Positions 1 to 10,540 of a stretch of 64,000 nucleotides of DNA are shown here, piece after piece (position 1 is the stretch's first letter; every line of letters begins with the position of its first letter). The position numbers and the translations under genes were made by a program. The notes beneath the pieces are model-generated. The model ran no database searches. It was given only the letters and a program-made list of their open reading frames with translations, and was not told where the DNA came from. Source of the stretch: Paracoccaceae bacterium (GTDB lineage Bacteria; Pseudomonadota; Alphaproteobacteria; Rhodobacterales; Rhodobacteraceae); NCBI GenBank assembly GCA_021741245.1, contig JAIOYF010000002.1:62001-126000 (forward strand). The letters run 5' to 3'.

Positions 1-840
1 TTCGATCCGCTGATCCAAGAAACCATTGGCCGCACCCAAAGCTATGAGCTGACAAAACAGGTGGTCGACCAGATCCGTGAGCGTGGCATCTTGTCGTTGA
101 ACGCCGATATTCTTTACGGACTTCCACACCAGACCACCGAACGGATTTCGGAATCGGTGCAAAAGCTGCTGACCCTAAGTCCAGACCGTGTGGCGCTCTA
201 TGGCTATGCGCATGTGCCATGGATGAGCCGTCGTCAGCAGATGATCCCCTCGGATGTCATGCCAACCCCCGAAGAGCGTCTGGACTTGTTTGAGACGGCC
301 GAAAAGCTTTTCGAATGGGATGGCTACCGCGCCATTGGCATCGACCATTTTGCCCGCCCCACAGACGGTCTGGCCATTGCACAGGCCACCGGCCATCTGC
401 GCCGCAACTTTCAGGGCTACACAGACGATACGGCACCGATCCTGATTGGTCTTGGCGCCTCGTCCATCTCGCGCTTTCCGCAAGGCTATGCGCAAAACGC
501 CAGCGGAACGTCAGATTACACCAAGGCCATTCGTGCCGGGCAGTTTTCAACCCATCGCGGCCATGCCTTTACCGCCGAAGACCGTTTGCGGGGCCGGTTG
601 ATCGAGGCGGTGATGTGCGATTTCCACATCTCACGGGCTGAAATTCTGGCGTCCTTTGATGTCAGCCCAGAGCGGCTGCAAAGTCTGTTGGAAACAACCG
701 CCCATGCCTTTCCCGGAATGGTCACGCTGGACGACCGGGGCCTGACGATCCTGACGCAGGGTCGGGCGTTGACCCGCATGATCGCACGGTCTTTTGACGC
801 CTATGATCAGACAAAGGCCCAACATTCCGCCGCGATTTGA
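1..840 (+). CDS. hemN: Oxygen-independent coproporphyrinogen III dehydrogenase, 3' part
   Basis: Radical-SAM enzyme of haem synthesis that converts coproporphyrinogen III to protoporphyrinogen IX when oxygen is scarce. The frame is open from the first base, so the N-terminal part with the CxxxCxxC iron-sulfur motif lies outside the window; 279 codons remain. Visible are the barrel strand NADILYGLPHQT, the segment ALYGYAHVPWM and the C-terminal HemN domain (about the last 110 residues, beginning near EDRLRGRLIEAV). The AHVPWM segment fits HemN better than the related HemW. Nothing can be said about its promoter; in this group the gene is often under FnrL control, but that is family knowledge and not visible here. 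Confidence 0.9.
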   Translation, partial: FDPLIQETIGRTQSYELTKQVVDQIRERGILSLNADILYGLPHQTTERISESVQKLLTLSPDRVALYGYAHVPWMSRRQQMIPSDVMPTPEERLDLFETAEKLFEWDGYRAIGIDHFARPTDGLAIAQATGHLRRNFQGYTDDTAPILIGLGASSISRFPQGYAQNASGTSDYTKAIRAGQFSTHRGHAFTAEDRLRGRLIEAVMCDFHISRAEILASFDVSPERLQSLLETTAHAFPGMVTLDDRGLTILTQGRALTRMIARSFDAYDQTKAQHSAAI

Positions 841-899
841 TGCCAAGCCTTTTAACTGGCCCCATCTGCCCCTAATCTATGGGGGCAGGAGGCCGCATC

Positions 900-1904
900 A
901 TGCACCACTACTCCATCCTTGACCTATGCCCGGTTCCCGAAGGCAGCACCGCGTCTGACGCTTTGCGCAATACCGTGGATCTTGCCCGTCTGGCCGAGGG
1001 CGTAGGCTATCACCGCTATTGGCTGGCCGAGCATCACAACATGCCCGGCATCGCAAGTGCTGCAACGGCCGTGGTCATCGGCCATGTCGCCGCAGCCACC
1101 AAGACCATCCGCGTCGGTGCCGGTGGCATCATGCTGCCCAATCACGCACCGTTGATCGTGGCCGAGCAGTTTGGCACGCTTGCCACCCTGTTTCCGGGCC
1201 GGATCGACCTTGGTCTTGGGCGGGCACCGGGCACTGACATGGCCACCGCACGCGCCTTGCGCCGCCATATGGCCCCCGAAGACAGTTTTCCAAGCGATGT
1301 GGTAGAGCTTTTGGGTTATTTCGGCGATCCTGCCGCTGAGACATCCGTCCGCGCCTTTCCGGGCGCAGGCACCCATGTGCCGGTCTGGATCCTTGGGTCG
1401 AGCCTTTATGGTGCGCAACTGGCGGCCTATCTGGGCCTGCCCTATGCCTTTGCCTCTCATTTCGCACCCACCCATCTGGAAGAGGCGTTCGAGATCTATC
1501 GCGCCAGCTTTCGCCCGTCGCAATGGCTTGCCCAACCCTATGCGATCATGGCCGTTGGTGTCTGTGCCGCAGATACGGATGATCAGGCCCGGTTCTTGCG
1601 CAGCTCGCAAATGCTGGCCTTTGCGCGGCTGCGCACGGGGCAACCCGGCAAGCTGCCCGCCCCTGTGGCCGATATCTCAACCGTGGTGCCCGCGTCCGTT
1701 CTGGCGGGCGTAGAGCAGGCTCTCGCTTGCTCGGCCACAGGCTCTGCCAGCACGATCCGCCGTCAACTTGGCAGTCTGATTGACAGCTTCAAACCAGATG
1801 AGGTGCTGGTCACGGGCATGATCCACGACCATGCCGCCCGCCTGCGGTCATTCCAGATCACGGCGGAGGTCTTGTCAGAACTGCGACAGCGCATCGCCGC
1901 CTGA
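900..1904 (+). CDS. LLM-class flavin-dependent oxidoreductase (luciferase-like monooxygenase)
   Basis: A 334-residue protein of the bacterial luciferase-like family, which uses reduced FMN or F420-type cofactors to oxidise small organic substrates; the substrate cannot be told. Family signs are the N-terminal [22 protein letters not shown] near residue 45, [13 protein letters not shown], and [15 protein letters not shown] chose the ATG preceded by AGGAGG eight bases upstream rather than an in-frame ATG 21 bases earlier, which has no ribosome binding site. The upstream TGCCCC/GGGGCA arms could fold just before the ribosome binding site. It ends eight bases from the convergent glycosyltransferase gene. 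Confidence 0.88.
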   Translation: MHHYSILDLCPVPEGSTASDALRNTVDLARLAEGVGYHRYWLAEHHNMPGIASAATAVVIGHVAAATKTIRVGAGGIMLPNHAPLIVAEQFGTLATLFPGRIDLGLGRAPGTDMATARALRRHMAPEDSFPSDVVELLGYFGDPAAETSVRAFPGAGTHVPVWILGSSLYGAQLAAYLGLPYAFASHFAPTHLEEAFEIYRASFRPSQWLAQPYAIMAVGVCAADTDDQARFLRSSQMLAFARLRTGQPGKLPAPVADISTVVPASVLAGVEQALACSATGSASTIRRQLGSLIDSFKPDEVLVTGMIHDHAARLRSFQITAEVLSELRQRIAA

Positions 1905-1911
1905 CGCGCTG

Positions 1912-3147
1912 TCAGCTGCCCTGCATTGGGGCAAAGCTTTCAACGTACTCGACCATCCTTGGCAGACAGATCGTTTTCAGATCGTAATTTTGAACCGCAA
2001 AGGCCCGTGCGGCATCGCGCAGTGGCTGATACTTTGCCGGATCGGCCAGCGCATCAATCAAGGTGTCGGACCACGCGTTCACGTCAAAGAAATCGACCAA
2101 AAGCCCAGTCTCGCCATGGCGCAAAACCTCCTCGACAGGGGCGGTTTTTGATCCCACCACCAAACATCCTGCGGCCATGGCCTCGATCATCGACCACGAC
2201 AAGACAAAGGGATAGGTCAGATAGGCATGGGCCCGGCTGATCTGCAGGATGTTCACAAACACCGGATAGGGCACCTTTCCCATGAAATGCACACGGGCAG
2301 GATCAATGCGGTCACCCACCTCGGCCAGAATGGTTTCCTTCCACCCCTTGGCATCTTTCGGTGCCGCGCCATAGCTGACCTCATCCCCGCCCACGATCAC
2401 CACCTGCGCCTGCGGACGCGCGGCAAGGATGGCAGGCAAGGCACGCATAAAGATGTGATACCCCCGATAGGGTTCAAGATTGCGGTTCACAAAGGTCAGC
2501 ACCTCATCCCCGGCCCTCAGCACTTGCCCATTGGGCAGCGCAACACTGGCGGCAGAGTTGGGTGTCACCACCTCGGTATCCACCCCGTCATGGATCACCC
2601 GGATCATCCTGCGCAGCGGGTCGGGATAGGTGCTGGCCTGCCACTGGGTAGGGGACAGCCCCGCATCGGCATGCACCAAAGCCTGCCCCAGATGCGCCGC
2701 CCGTCCTTGCGCAATCATCACCTGATCAAAGCCATAGGGGGCAAATTCGGTGTCAAAGCCAACATCGGCCCCGCTGCCCCTGTAATAAAACTCTGCATAG
2801 ACGATCAGCTTGGCCTTTGGCCAGATTTCCTTCAGGAACAGGGTTTCACCCCAACCTGAATGGCCAAAGATCACGTCCGGATAATAGCCCTCTTTGTCAC
2901 GCAGTTGCAGACAGGCGCGGGCGCAAGACACCCCCCTGTCCGATAAGGTGGTATAGTTCCGTCCCAGCCGGGTTTGGGCTGGATCGATGCGCATCGCGTC
3001 ATGTTTGTAGCGCAGGGTCTTTACGGTTGACTGCCGCTTATTGCCCGCATCGGTCAGCGCCAAGACATCATGGCCGCGTCGCGCCATTTCGGGGGCCAAG
3101 TGCAGAAACTGCCCCGGGAAATTCTGATGAACGAACAGGATCTTCAC
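1912..3147 (-). CDS. Glycosyltransferase family 4 protein
   Basis: About 411 residues with the GT-B fold of family 4 glycosyltransferases: N-terminal KILFVHQNFPGQF acceptor-domain strand, then GGDEVSYG, GKVPYPVF and, in the donor domain, a run ending in SWSMIEAMAAGCLVVGS with the acidic residue and glycine loop that bind the nucleotide sugar. A GTG start is proposed because it lies one base after the stop of the upstream ABC ATPase gene (TGAcGTG) and immediately precedes KILFVHQ; longer ATG starts overlapping the ATPase gene are possible. It is the distal gene of the yej operon, though no functional link to peptide uptake is known. Acceptor and sugar are unknown; a role in surface polysaccharide is only inference. 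Confidence 0.85.
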   Translation of the reverse strand: MKILFVHQNFPGQFLHLAPEMARRGHDVLALTDAGNKRQSTVKTLRYKHDAMRIDPAQTRLGRNYTTLSDRGVSCARACLQLRDKEGYYPDVIFGHSGWGETLFLKEIWPKAKLIVYAEFYYRGSGADVGFDTEFAPYGFDQVMIAQGRAAHLGQALVHADAGLSPTQWQASTYPDPLRRMIRVIHDGVDTEVVTPNSAASVALPNGQVLRAGDEVLTFVNRNLEPYRGYHIFMRALPAILAARPQAQVVIVGGDEVSYGAAPKDAKGWKETILAEVGDRIDPARVHFMGKVPYPVFVNILQISRAHAYLTYPFVLSWSMIEAMAAGCLVVGSKTAPVEEVLRHGETGLLVDFFDVNAWSDTLIDALADPAKYQPLRDAARAFAVQNYDLKTICLPRMVEYVESFAPMQGS

Positions 3148-3148
3148 G

Positions 3149-4747
3149 TCACTTGCCACTTGCACCATGGCCAAAGGCTGCGGCCATCAGGGTCTGAGTA
3201 TATTCTGTCTTGGGCGCTCTGAAAATCTCATGGCTATCGCCCGCCTCCACCACATCGCCGGCCTTCATCACCATGACCTTATGGGACAAAGCCTTGACCA
3301 CACGTAAATCATGGCTGATGAAAATATAGGCCAGCCCCCATTTGCGCTGCAGATCGCGCAGCAGATCAACGATCTGCACCTGAACGGTCATATCCAGCGC
3401 ACTTGTCGGCTCATCCAGAACAACCAGCTTTGGCCGCAAGATCATGGCCCGCGCAATCGCAATGCGCTGGCGCTGACCGCCCGAAAACTCATGCGGATAG
3501 CGGCCCATCATCGCGGGGTCCAGACCAACCTCGGCCATGATCTCGGCCACCATTTCGCGGCGATCCCGACCGGGATCAACCGCATGCACCCCAAGCCCTT
3601 CGGCGATGATCTCTTCGACCGTCATGCGGGGGCTGAGGCTGCCAAAGGGGTCTTGAAACACAATCTGCAAATCACGCCGCACAGGCTGCATCTGCCCGCT
3701 CGACAGCCCTGCGATATCGCGGCCCATAACGGTGATCGGCCCGACCGAGGGCACAAGCCGCAAAATGGCCAAGGCCAGCGTCGTCTTGCCCGACCCACTT
3801 TCGCCCACCACCCCCAGCGTCTCACCCGCGCGCACAGACAGGCTGGCGGCATTCACAGCCTTGACGTGGCCAACCGTCTTTCGCATGAAGCCCGCGTGAA
3901 TGGGGAACCAGATGCGCAGATCTTTCGTGCGCACAACCTCTGGCGCATCGGCAGGAACCGGGGCTGGTGTGCCTGTCGGCTCTGCCCCCAGCAGCTTTTT
4001 GGTGTAGGGATGATTGGGCGAGTCAAAGATCTGCGCCGTCGGCCCTTGCTCCACAATCTCGCCGCCCTGCATCACGCAGACCCGGTCGGCGATGCGCCGC
4101 ACGATCCCCAGATCATGGGTGATGAACAACAGGCTCAACCCCTCGGAGCGCTTCAACTCGGCCAACAACTCCAGGATCTGCGCCTGAATGGTCACGTCAA
4201 GCGCAGTGGTCGGCTCATCCGCGATCAGCAGTTCTGGCCCATTGGCCAGTGCCATGGCAATCATCACCCGCTGTCGCTGCCCGCCTGACAACTGATGCGG
4301 ATAAGCCCCAAGGCGGCTTTCAGCCTCGCGGATACCCACCTTTTCCAGCAAATCCAAAATGCGCGCCCGCGCGGCGGCCCCCTGCATCCCCTGATGCAGC
4401 GCAAGGCTTTCGGCCAATTGCCGTTCAATTGTGTGCAGCGGGTTCAGGCTCGTCATCGGTTCTTGGAAAATGAAACTGATGTCATTGCCACGCACCCGGC
4501 GCAGATCGGCATCAGACGCGCCGATCATCTGAGTGCCATTATAGATCACCGATCCCGCCACCTGCGCATTGTCCCCCAGCAGCGAAACCGTCGAAAGCGC
4601 GGTCACCGACTTGCCCGACCCGCTTTCGCCGACAAGCGCGACCGTCTCGCCCTTGTTGACGCTAAAGCTGACCCCCTTGACCGCCTCAATCAGCCGGCCA
4701 TCTTGGCGAAAACTGATCCGCAGGTCTGCTACATCAAGCACCGTCAT
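3149..4747 (-). CDS. yejF: Peptide/microcin C-type ABC transporter, fused double ATPase
   Basis: Cytoplasmic ATPase of an oligopeptide-type importer, 532 residues, made of two complete ABC domains in one chain as in YejF. Each half shows a Walker A (GESGSGKS), a signature (LSGGQRQR and FSGGQRQR), a Walker B followed by DEPT, and a switch histidine (ITHDL, ISHDL). The C-terminal oligopeptide-transporter extension typical of DppD/F follows the first domain. Its ATG overlaps the permease stop as ATGA, so the genes are translationally coupled. YejABEF importers take up peptides and, in enterobacteria, microcin C; the substrate here is not shown. Confidence 0.93.
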   Translation of the reverse strand: MTVLDVADLRISFRQDGRLIEAVKGVSFSVNKGETVALVGESGSGKSVTALSTVSLLGDNAQVAGSVIYNGTQMIGASDADLRRVRGNDISFIFQEPMTSLNPLHTIERQLAESLALHQGMQGAAARARILDLLEKVGIREAESRLGAYPHQLSGGQRQRVMIAMALANGPELLIADEPTTALDVTIQAQILELLAELKRSEGLSLLFITHDLGIVRRIADRVCVMQGGEIVEQGPTAQIFDSPNHPYTKKLLGAEPTGTPAPVPADAPEVVRTKDLRIWFPIHAGFMRKTVGHVKAVNAASLSVRAGETLGVVGESGSGKTTLALAILRLVPSVGPITVMGRDIAGLSSGQMQPVRRDLQIVFQDPFGSLSPRMTVEEIIAEGLGVHAVDPGRDRREMVAEIMAEVGLDPAMMGRYPHEFSGGQRQRIAIARAMILRPKLVVLDEPTSALDMTVQVQIVDLLRDLQRKWGLAYIFISHDLRVVKALSHKVMVMKAGDVVEAGDSHEIFRAPKTEYTQTLMAAAFGHGASGK

Positions 4748-5853
4748 TTGAAGGTCTTTCGCGGGTCAAAGGCATCGCGCACGCCCTCAAAGATAAACAC
4801 CAAAAGGCTGAGCATCAGGGCAAAGGTGAAAAAGGCGGTAAAGCCAAGCCAAGGGGCCTGCAGGTTCTGCTTGGCCTGCTGCGTCATTTCCCCCAGCGAC
4901 GGCGAACTGGACGGCAGGCCAAAGCCCAGAAAATCCAGCGAGGTCAGCGTGGCAATCGACCCGGTGATGACAAAGGGCAGCATGGTCAGCGTGGCCACCA
5001 TCGCATTGGGCAACACGTGGCGGAACATGATCACCCGATCCGGCACCCCAAGGGCACGCGCCGCCCGGACATATTCGAAATTCCGCGCCCGCAAGAATTC
5101 CGCCCGCACCACCCCCACAAGGGCCGTCCAGCCAAACATCACCATCAAGGCGACCATCAGCCAGAAGTTCATCGTAAAGACCGAAGCCACGATGATGATG
5201 ACATACAGCGACGGCGTCGATCCCCAGATTTCAAGGAAGCGCTGAAAGATCAGGTCCGTCAGCCCGCCGAAATAGCCCTGCACGGCCCCCGCCGTGATCC
5301 CGATGATGGATGACAGCAGCGTCACGATCAGCGCAAAGCTGACCGACAGGCGAAAGCCATAGATGACGCGCGCCAGCACATCGCGGGCGGTATCATCCGT
5401 GCCCAGCCAATGATCCGCATCCGGGGCCGAAGGCGCGGCCTTACCGATATCGTTGATCGTGTTAAAGCTATAGGGAATGGGCGACCAAAGGATCCAGCCC
5501 TTTTGATACTCGGTACCAGCACCATCCCATGTGCCCCCCTTGATCGCGTCAGCAATCCCCCTTGGGTCGTCCCAACAGGCCTCGGACCCGCCCGACAGGA
5601 TCAGGCACTGAACCTCGATATCCTTATACTTCGCCTCGGTCTTGAAGTCGCCGCCAAAGGCGGTTTCCGGATAGAACTTTACAAAGGGCGCGTGCAAACT
5701 GCCATTGAAGCTGACCAAAAGCGGGCGGTCATTGGCAACCACCTCTGCGAACAGGGAAATACCGTAAAGAAAGCCCAGCAAGATCAGCGACCAGAACGCG
5801 CGACGGTTTGCGCGAAAGTTGCGCCAGCGGCGTTGGTTCAGCGGGGAAAGCAC
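4744..5853 (-). CDS. yejE: Peptide ABC transporter permease YejE
   Basis: Inner-membrane permease of the Yej importer, about 369 residues. One N-terminal membrane segment (FWSLILLGFLYGISLF) is followed by a periplasmic stretch of some 90 residues holding GTWDGAGTEYQKGWILWSP, characteristic of YejE, and then by the BPD_transp_1 domain. The EAA loop is recognisable at RAARALGVPDRVIMFRHVLPN. I place the start at a GTG with a good GGAGGGG site nine bases upstream, beginning two bases beyond the permease YejB stop region; a longer reading would overlap yejB. The adjacent genes supply the partner permease and ATPase. Confidence 0.9.
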   Translation of the reverse strand: MLSPLNQRRWRNFRANRRAFWSLILLGFLYGISLFAEVVANDRPLLVSFNGSLHAPFVKFYPETAFGGDFKTEAKYKDIEVQCLILSGGSEACWDDPRGIADAIKGGTWDGAGTEYQKGWILWSPIPYSFNTINDIGKAAPSAPDADHWLGTDDTARDVLARVIYGFRLSVSFALIVTLLSSIIGITAGAVQGYFGGLTDLIFQRFLEIWGSTPSLYVIIIVASVFTMNFWLMVALMVMFGWTALVGVVRAEFLRARNFEYVRAARALGVPDRVIMFRHVLPNAMVATLTMLPFVITGSIATLTSLDFLGFGLPSSSPSLGEMTQQAKQNLQAPWLGFTAFFTFALMLSLLVFIFEGVRDAFDPRKTFK

Positions 5854-5857
5854 TATT

Positions 5858-7006
5858 CTAACCCCTCCGCTCGAAATCGATCCGCGGGTCGATCCAGACA
5901 TACATCAAATCCGACACAATCCCGATCACCAGCCCCACCAAGGCAAAGATGTAAAGCGTGCCAAACAGCACCGGAAAATCCCGCTCCACCGCCGATTTGT
6001 AGAACAACTGCCCTAACCCATCGAGCGAGAAGATCATCTCGATCAATAGCGAACTGCCAAAGAAAACCCCGATCAGCGCCGATGGGAAACCCGCGATCAC
6101 GATCAGCATGGCGTTGCGGAACACATGACCATAGAGCACCGCGCCCTCGGACAGGCCCTTGGCACGGGCGGTCATCACATATTGCTTTTTGATCTCATCC
6201 AGAAAGCTGTTCTTGGTCAGCAGCGTCAGCGTGGCAAAGCTGCCGATGGTGGTGGCCAGAACCGGCAGCGCGATGTGCCAGAAGTAATCCAGCACCTTGC
6301 CCATCATGCTCAGATCCGCCCAGCCGTCCGAGGTCAGTCCGCGCAGCGGGAACAGCCGGAAATAGCTGCCCCCCGCAAACAGCACCAACAGCAGGATGGC
6401 AAACAGGAAACTGGGGATGGAATAGGCCGCGATGATGACACTGCTGGTCCATGTGTCAAAGCGTGATCCATCACGCACCGCCTTGCGGATGCCCAAGGGG
6501 ATCGAGATCAGATAGGCCAGCAGCGTTGACCACAGCCCCAGCGTGATCGACACCGGCATCTTTTCCAAGACCAGATCCATCACGCCGATGGACCGGAAAT
6601 GGCTTTCGCCGAAATCGAACCGCAAATAGTTCCACATCATCAGGAAAAACCGCTCCAGCGCGGGGATCTTTTCCTTGACACATTCGGGGGCTTTTACCGA
6701 TGGCTTTCCAGTGAACCCCGGCTCACAAATGAACCGGGCAAAGCCGAACTGAACCTCCAGTTCCGCCAGAAAATCCGGGTCCAATCCGCGCGCGCCAACA
6801 TAACCGCTGTCCACGCCCTGCTGATTGATGCCAGCATCGCCGCCACCGCTGATGGCTTGAATGCTGTCCCCCTCACCCTCGACACGGGCCAGAACCTGTT
6901 CAATCGGGCCACCCGGCACGAATTGGGTCAAGGCAAAGTTGATCACCATGATCCCGACAAGCGTCGGAATGATCAGCAACAACCGCCGAAGGATATAGGC
7001 GCCCAT
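5858..7006 (-). CDS. yejB: Peptide ABC transporter permease YejB
   Basis: Second inner-membrane permease of the importer, 382 residues. It begins [19 protein letters not shown], the standard first membrane helix of DppB/YejB permeases, then has the long periplasmic insert found in YejB (about residues 35 to 130, with [18 protein letters not shown]), and the remaining helices. The EAA-type coupling loop is [23 protein letters not shown]. It sits 25 bases after yejA and four bases before the proposed yejE start, consistent with a single transcript yejA-B-E-F. Confidence 0.92.
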   Translation of the reverse strand: MGAYILRRLLLIIPTLVGIMVINFALTQFVPGGPIEQVLARVEGEGDSIQAISGGGDAGINQQGVDSGYVGARGLDPDFLAELEVQFGFARFICEPGFTGKPSVKAPECVKEKIPALERFFLMMWNYLRFDFGESHFRSIGVMDLVLEKMPVSITLGLWSTLLAYLISIPLGIRKAVRDGSRFDTWTSSVIIAAYSIPSFLFAILLLVLFAGGSYFRLFPLRGLTSDGWADLSMMGKVLDYFWHIALPVLATTIGSFATLTLLTKNSFLDEIKKQYVMTARAKGLSEGAVLYGHVFRNAMLIVIAGFPSALIGVFFGSSLLIEMIFSLDGLGQLFYKSAVERDFPVLFGTLYIFALVGLVIGIVSDLMYVWIDPRIDFERRG

Positions 7007-7031
7007 CTGGTCTGCCCGCCTGTTCTTCTTG

Positions 7032-8891
7032 TTATCGCAACGCGCCCGAGGCTTTCAGGGCCGCTGCCTTTTCTTCGTTGTACCACCAGAAATCCAACTC
7101 GCCCAGTGCATAGGGCGGCAAAGTCTCGGGGTGCTCGAACACGTCATAATAGGCAAGGGTATGTTTGTCCTTGAACCATTGGGGCACCCAGAACCGTTCG
7201 GCGCGCAAGACACGGTCCAGCGCCTTGGTGGCAACGGTCAGATCATCCAGCGACTGCGAGGCCATGACCACATCGATCAGCTTGTCCACAGCGGGGCTTT
7301 TCAGTCCATAGGTGTTAAAGGCCGAGATATCGGCAGTTTCAGACCCGTAATACTGCTTCAACTCAGACCCCGAGATATATCCAGACCGGGCGTTCCCAAC
7401 GACGATGTCAAAGTCATAGGTTGGTGGGCGGGTGCGGGCCTCCATCTGGGCATTGTCAACGCGCGTCATCTGCGCATCTATTCCTAGTGTCTTGAGGTTT
7501 TCGACATAGGGGTTGATCACCCGATCAAAGGTCGGACTGTCATTCAGGAATTCAACCGCCAGAACCTGACCATCCTTGCGGCGCAGGCCGTCGCTGCCAA
7601 CCTCCCAACCGGCGTCATCCAGCAGCGCGCTTGCCTTGCGCAGATTGGCGCGGTCAAGCTGACGTTCACCCGAAACAGGGGCCATGACCGCAGGTTCAGT
7701 CAAGATCGTCGCGGGCAAAAGGCCTTGGTCGACCAGTGGCTGCAAGATCGCAACCTCTTCGGGCGATGGCGTCCCTTCGGCCTGCAGCCAGCTGTTTTCC
7801 CAAACCGAATTGATCCGGGCATACAGCCCGCCGAACAAGGTGGCATTGGACCATTCAAAGTTGAACATCAGCCCGATTGCCTCGCGCACCCGCGGATCGC
7901 TGAACTTGTCGCGGCGCAGGTTGAAGACAAAGGCCTGACCCGAGGCTTTGGAACCGGAATCGAGTTCAACCTTTTTGACAACACCCGATTGCACGGCAGG
8001 GAAGTCGTATTTCTGCGTCCAGTTGAGGGAAGACGCCTCATTGCGGAACGTATAGCTGCCGCCCTTGAACGCCTCGAACGCGGCATCATAGTCACCATAA
8101 TATTCGATCCTGATGCGGTCGAAGTTGCTGGTGCCTTGGGTGATCGGCAAATCCTTGCCCCAATAGTCGGGGTTGCGCCGATAGCTGACGGTCTTGCCCG
8201 CCTCAAACGTGTCCAGCACATAAGGGCCAGAGCCAAGGAAGGGCGTCATGCTGGATTCTTCAAGATCCAGATTATTGGCCAGATAATGCGCCTTTGACAA
8301 AACCGGCAGGCCGCCCATATCGGCGGGCAAGTCACGGAACGGGACGCCCGGCTTGAAGGTGAACTTGATCTTGTGGGGGTCCAGCACCTCGACCTGTTCC
8401 ACCTGCGTTGCCAGAACCGTGCGGAAATCCGTCAGGCCCTTGGCCAAAAACGTCTCATAGGAAAAATACACGTCATCTGCCGTAAGCGGGCTGCCATCCG
8501 AGAATTTTGCCTCGGGGCGCAGGTTGAAGATCACCCAAGACCGATCTTGAGGATATTCCATCGTCGAACACAGCATACAATAGACGGCCCCGATCTCATC
8601 CGAGGTCCCGGTCAACACCGATTCAAACGGCGCGCTTGCCAAGGCGGCTGAACGGCCCTTTACGGAATAGGGGTTCATGCTGTCAAAGCCACCAAAGGCC
8701 CATTCCGAAATCTCGCCACCCTTGGGCGCGTTTGGATTGACATAGGGCAGATGGGTGAAATCCGCAGCCAAGTTAAGTTCGCCAAAGGTCGATATGCCAT
8801 GAGAGACGATTACGGTCTCTTGCGCGATGATTGGCGATCCAATTGCAACCCCCAGTCCAAACGCAATGGTCCTGCCCCAAGTCATGCCCAT
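7032..8891 (-). CDS. yejA: Extracellular peptide-binding protein (SBP family 5), YejA-like
   Basis: Periplasmic solute-binding component, 619 residues, with a signal peptide ([20 protein letters not shown], cleavage expected near IIAQ/E). SBP_bac_5 marks are [24 protein letters not shown] and YFSYETFL. Length matches YejA rather than the shorter DppA. The ATG chosen has AAGGGAG six bases upstream; an in-frame GTG 15 bases earlier overlaps that site and is unlikely. It is the first gene of the yej operon. Two unpaired cysteines in the mature part (CMLCS) are present. Confidence 0.92.
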   Translation of the reverse strand: MGMTWGRTIAFGLGVAIGSPIIAQETVIVSHGISTFGELNLAADFTHLPYVNPNAPKGGEISEWAFGGFDSMNPYSVKGRSAALASAPFESVLTGTSDEIGAVYCMLCSTMEYPQDRSWVIFNLRPEAKFSDGSPLTADDVYFSYETFLAKGLTDFRTVLATQVEQVEVLDPHKIKFTFKPGVPFRDLPADMGGLPVLSKAHYLANNLDLEESSMTPFLGSGPYVLDTFEAGKTVSYRRNPDYWGKDLPITQGTSNFDRIRIEYYGDYDAAFEAFKGGSYTFRNEASSLNWTQKYDFPAVQSGVVKKVELDSGSKASGQAFVFNLRRDKFSDPRVREAIGLMFNFEWSNATLFGGLYARINSVWENSWLQAEGTPSPEEVAILQPLVDQGLLPATILTEPAVMAPVSGERQLDRANLRKASALLDDAGWEVGSDGLRRKDGQVLAVEFLNDSPTFDRVINPYVENLKTLGIDAQMTRVDNAQMEARTRPPTYDFDIVVGNARSGYISGSELKQYYGSETADISAFNTYGLKSPAVDKLIDVVMASQSLDDLTVATKALDRVLRAERFWVPQWFKDKHTLAYYDVFEHPETLPPYALGELDFWWYNEEKAAALKASGALR

Positions 8892-8999
8892 ATCAACTCC
8901 CTTCACGCTAAGTGCCGCTTGCCTTCATTTAGGGAAGTAAAGCGCGGATTGTCGATGGCTCAAGTTGCGATTGCGTGATCAGGACGCAACAAATGCAAA

Positions 9000-9021
9000 G
9001 GGCTGCCTTTTTGGACAGCCC
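9000..9021 (-). terminator. Intrinsic terminator for the cytochrome gene
   Basis: A GGGCTG arm and its complement CAGCCC enclose a ten-base centre that can extend the stem by CC/GG. On the minus strand the stem is followed by a T-rich stretch (TTTGCATTTG). It lies 32 bases past the cytochrome cy stop codon and upstream of yejA. Visible in the sequence; activity is inferred. Confidence 0.6.
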
Positions 9022-9052
9022 TCACGAAGTTTTGCGGCCCAGAGGGGCTAAA

Positions 9053-9568
9053 TTACTGCGTTGATGCCAGATAGGCGATCACGTTGGCGCGGTCTTCCGC
9101 TTTGGGCAAACCTGCAAACGCCATCTTGGTGCCGGGGGCGTAGCCCTTTGGGCTGATCAGGAAAGCGTTCAGATTTTCCGGGCTCCAGGCATCTGCCGAC
9201 ATGCCGACCAGAACTTCGGAATAACCAAAGCCCGCGATCGACGCCTTGGGGCGATCCACGACACCGTTCAGGTGCGGGCCCGTGCCATCAACGCCATCAA
9301 CCTTGTGGCACGCCTTGCACTTTGCGAAAACCTTTTCGCCTGCAGCGGCATCCGCCGAGGCGTAGATCTCTTCAAAGGTTGGGCCTTCTTCGGCCGCAGC
9401 TTCCTCGGTTGCGCCTGTCTCAATGACATAGGCTTGCGCATGCTCACCGTCATGGCTTTCACCGCCCACGGTGTAAAGCGACTCGGCGGCCCATCCGCCC
9501 AGCATAAACACCAAAAGCGACCCGCAGACCGCCCCAGCAACTTTGGTCATTGTCATCGTGTCGAACAT
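9053..9568 (-). CDS. cycY: Membrane-anchored cytochrome c (cytochrome cy type)
   Basis: Class I c-type cytochrome of 171 residues that carries electrons between the bc1 complex and terminal oxidases or reaction centre while tethered to the membrane. The N-terminal segment from residue 8 to 30 ([20 protein letters not shown]) is an uncleaved anchor, followed by a flexible Glu/Ala-rich linker (about 35 to 65) and the haem domain with CKACH (Cys84, Cys87, His88) and the sixth ligand Met149 in GTKMAFAG. The anchor-linker-haem layout is that of Rhodobacter CycY, and its position divergent from pheA is like that seen in the group. A terminator hairpin follows. Confidence 0.9.
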   Translation of the reverse strand: MFDTMTMTKVAGAVCGSLLVFMLGGWAAESLYTVGGESHDGEHAQAYVIETGATEEAAAEEGPTFEEIYASADAAAGEKVFAKCKACHKVDGVDGTGPHLNGVVDRPKASIAGFGYSEVLVGMSADAWSPENLNAFLISPKGYAPGTKMAFAGLPKAEDRANVIAYLASTQ

Positions 9569-9691
9569 GTCGCGACTTCCTTTGGCATTCGTCTCGAACG
9601 GCTTCTATCCGCTTCCATGCAGAAGTTTCAAGGTGTAGGACCGCGACCAATCGACCCTTTTTGCTCGGGTTTGACACAATGGAGGATGGAT

Positions 9692-10522
9692 ATGGCCGGT
9701 CGGATCGCTTTTCAGGGGGAACTCGGGGCCTATTCGCACCAAGCTTGCCATCAAGCGCGGCCTGATTTTGAGGTGGTTCCCTGCACCACATTCGAGGATG
9801 TGGTGGAAAAGACTCGCAGCGGCGAGGTTGATCTGGGAATGTTGGCCGTCGAAAATTCGACCTATGGCCGCGTTGCCGATGTCCATAGCCTTTTGCCCAA
9901 ATCCCAGTTGCATATCGTGGACGAAGCCTTTGTGCGGGTGCATGTAAACCTGCTTGGGGTTCCGGGGGCCAAGCTGGAAGAGATTCGCGAAGCCCATGGC
10001 CATGTGGTGATCTTGCCGCAATGTGCGGGCTTTTTGCGCAAACACGCGATTGCAGGCAAGGTCAGCTCCGACAACGCCCGCGCCGCGCGGGAGGTGTCAG
10101 AGGGGGGCGACAAGACCAAGGCGGCCCTCGCCAGCGAACTTGCCGCCTCCATCTACGGTCTGGACGTTGTGGCCAGCCAGATCGAGGATCACAAGAACAA
10201 CACGACCCGTTTTCTTGTGATGAGCCGAGAGGCCGATCTTTCACGACGCGCAGCCGCGATGATCACCACATTCACCTTTCGTGTGCGCAACATCCCCGCC
10301 GCCCTTTACAAGGCAATGGGCGGTTTCGCGACCAATGGCGTCAACATGACGAAACTGGAAAGCTACATGGTCGGGGGCAGCTTTATGGCCACCGAATTCT
10401 ATGCCGATATCGAAGGCCACCCCGAGGATGAAAACGTCGCCCGCGCTTTGGAAGAGTTGCGGTATTTCACGACGCATATGGATATTCTTGGCGTTTACCC
10501 GTCAGATCGCACCCGCACCTGA
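9692..10522 (+). CDS. pheA: Prephenate dehydratase
   Basis: Converts prephenate to phenylpyruvate in phenylalanine synthesis; 276 residues, monofunctional (no chorismate mutase domain). N-terminal PDT domain begins RIAFQGELGAYSHQA and contains the catalytic-site segment EDHKNNTTRF near residue 175. The C-terminal ACT domain (from about 190) has the phenylalanine-binding ESYMVGGSF motif, so feedback inhibition by phenylalanine is expected. The ATG used has GGAGG six bases upstream; a second ATG two codons earlier sits on top of that site. Much longer in-frame readings run back into the cytochrome gene on the other strand and are not credible. Confidence 0.93.
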   Translation: MAGRIAFQGELGAYSHQACHQARPDFEVVPCTTFEDVVEKTRSGEVDLGMLAVENSTYGRVADVHSLLPKSQLHIVDEAFVRVHVNLLGVPGAKLEEIREAHGHVVILPQCAGFLRKHAIAGKVSSDNARAAREVSEGGDKTKAALASELAASIYGLDVVASQIEDHKNNTTRFLVMSREADLSRRAAAMITTFTFRVRNIPAALYKAMGGFATNGVNMTKLESYMVGGSFMATEFYADIEGHPEDENVARALEELRYFTTHMDILGVYPSDRTRT

Positions 10523-10540
10523 GGCAATGGCGCGACCCGT

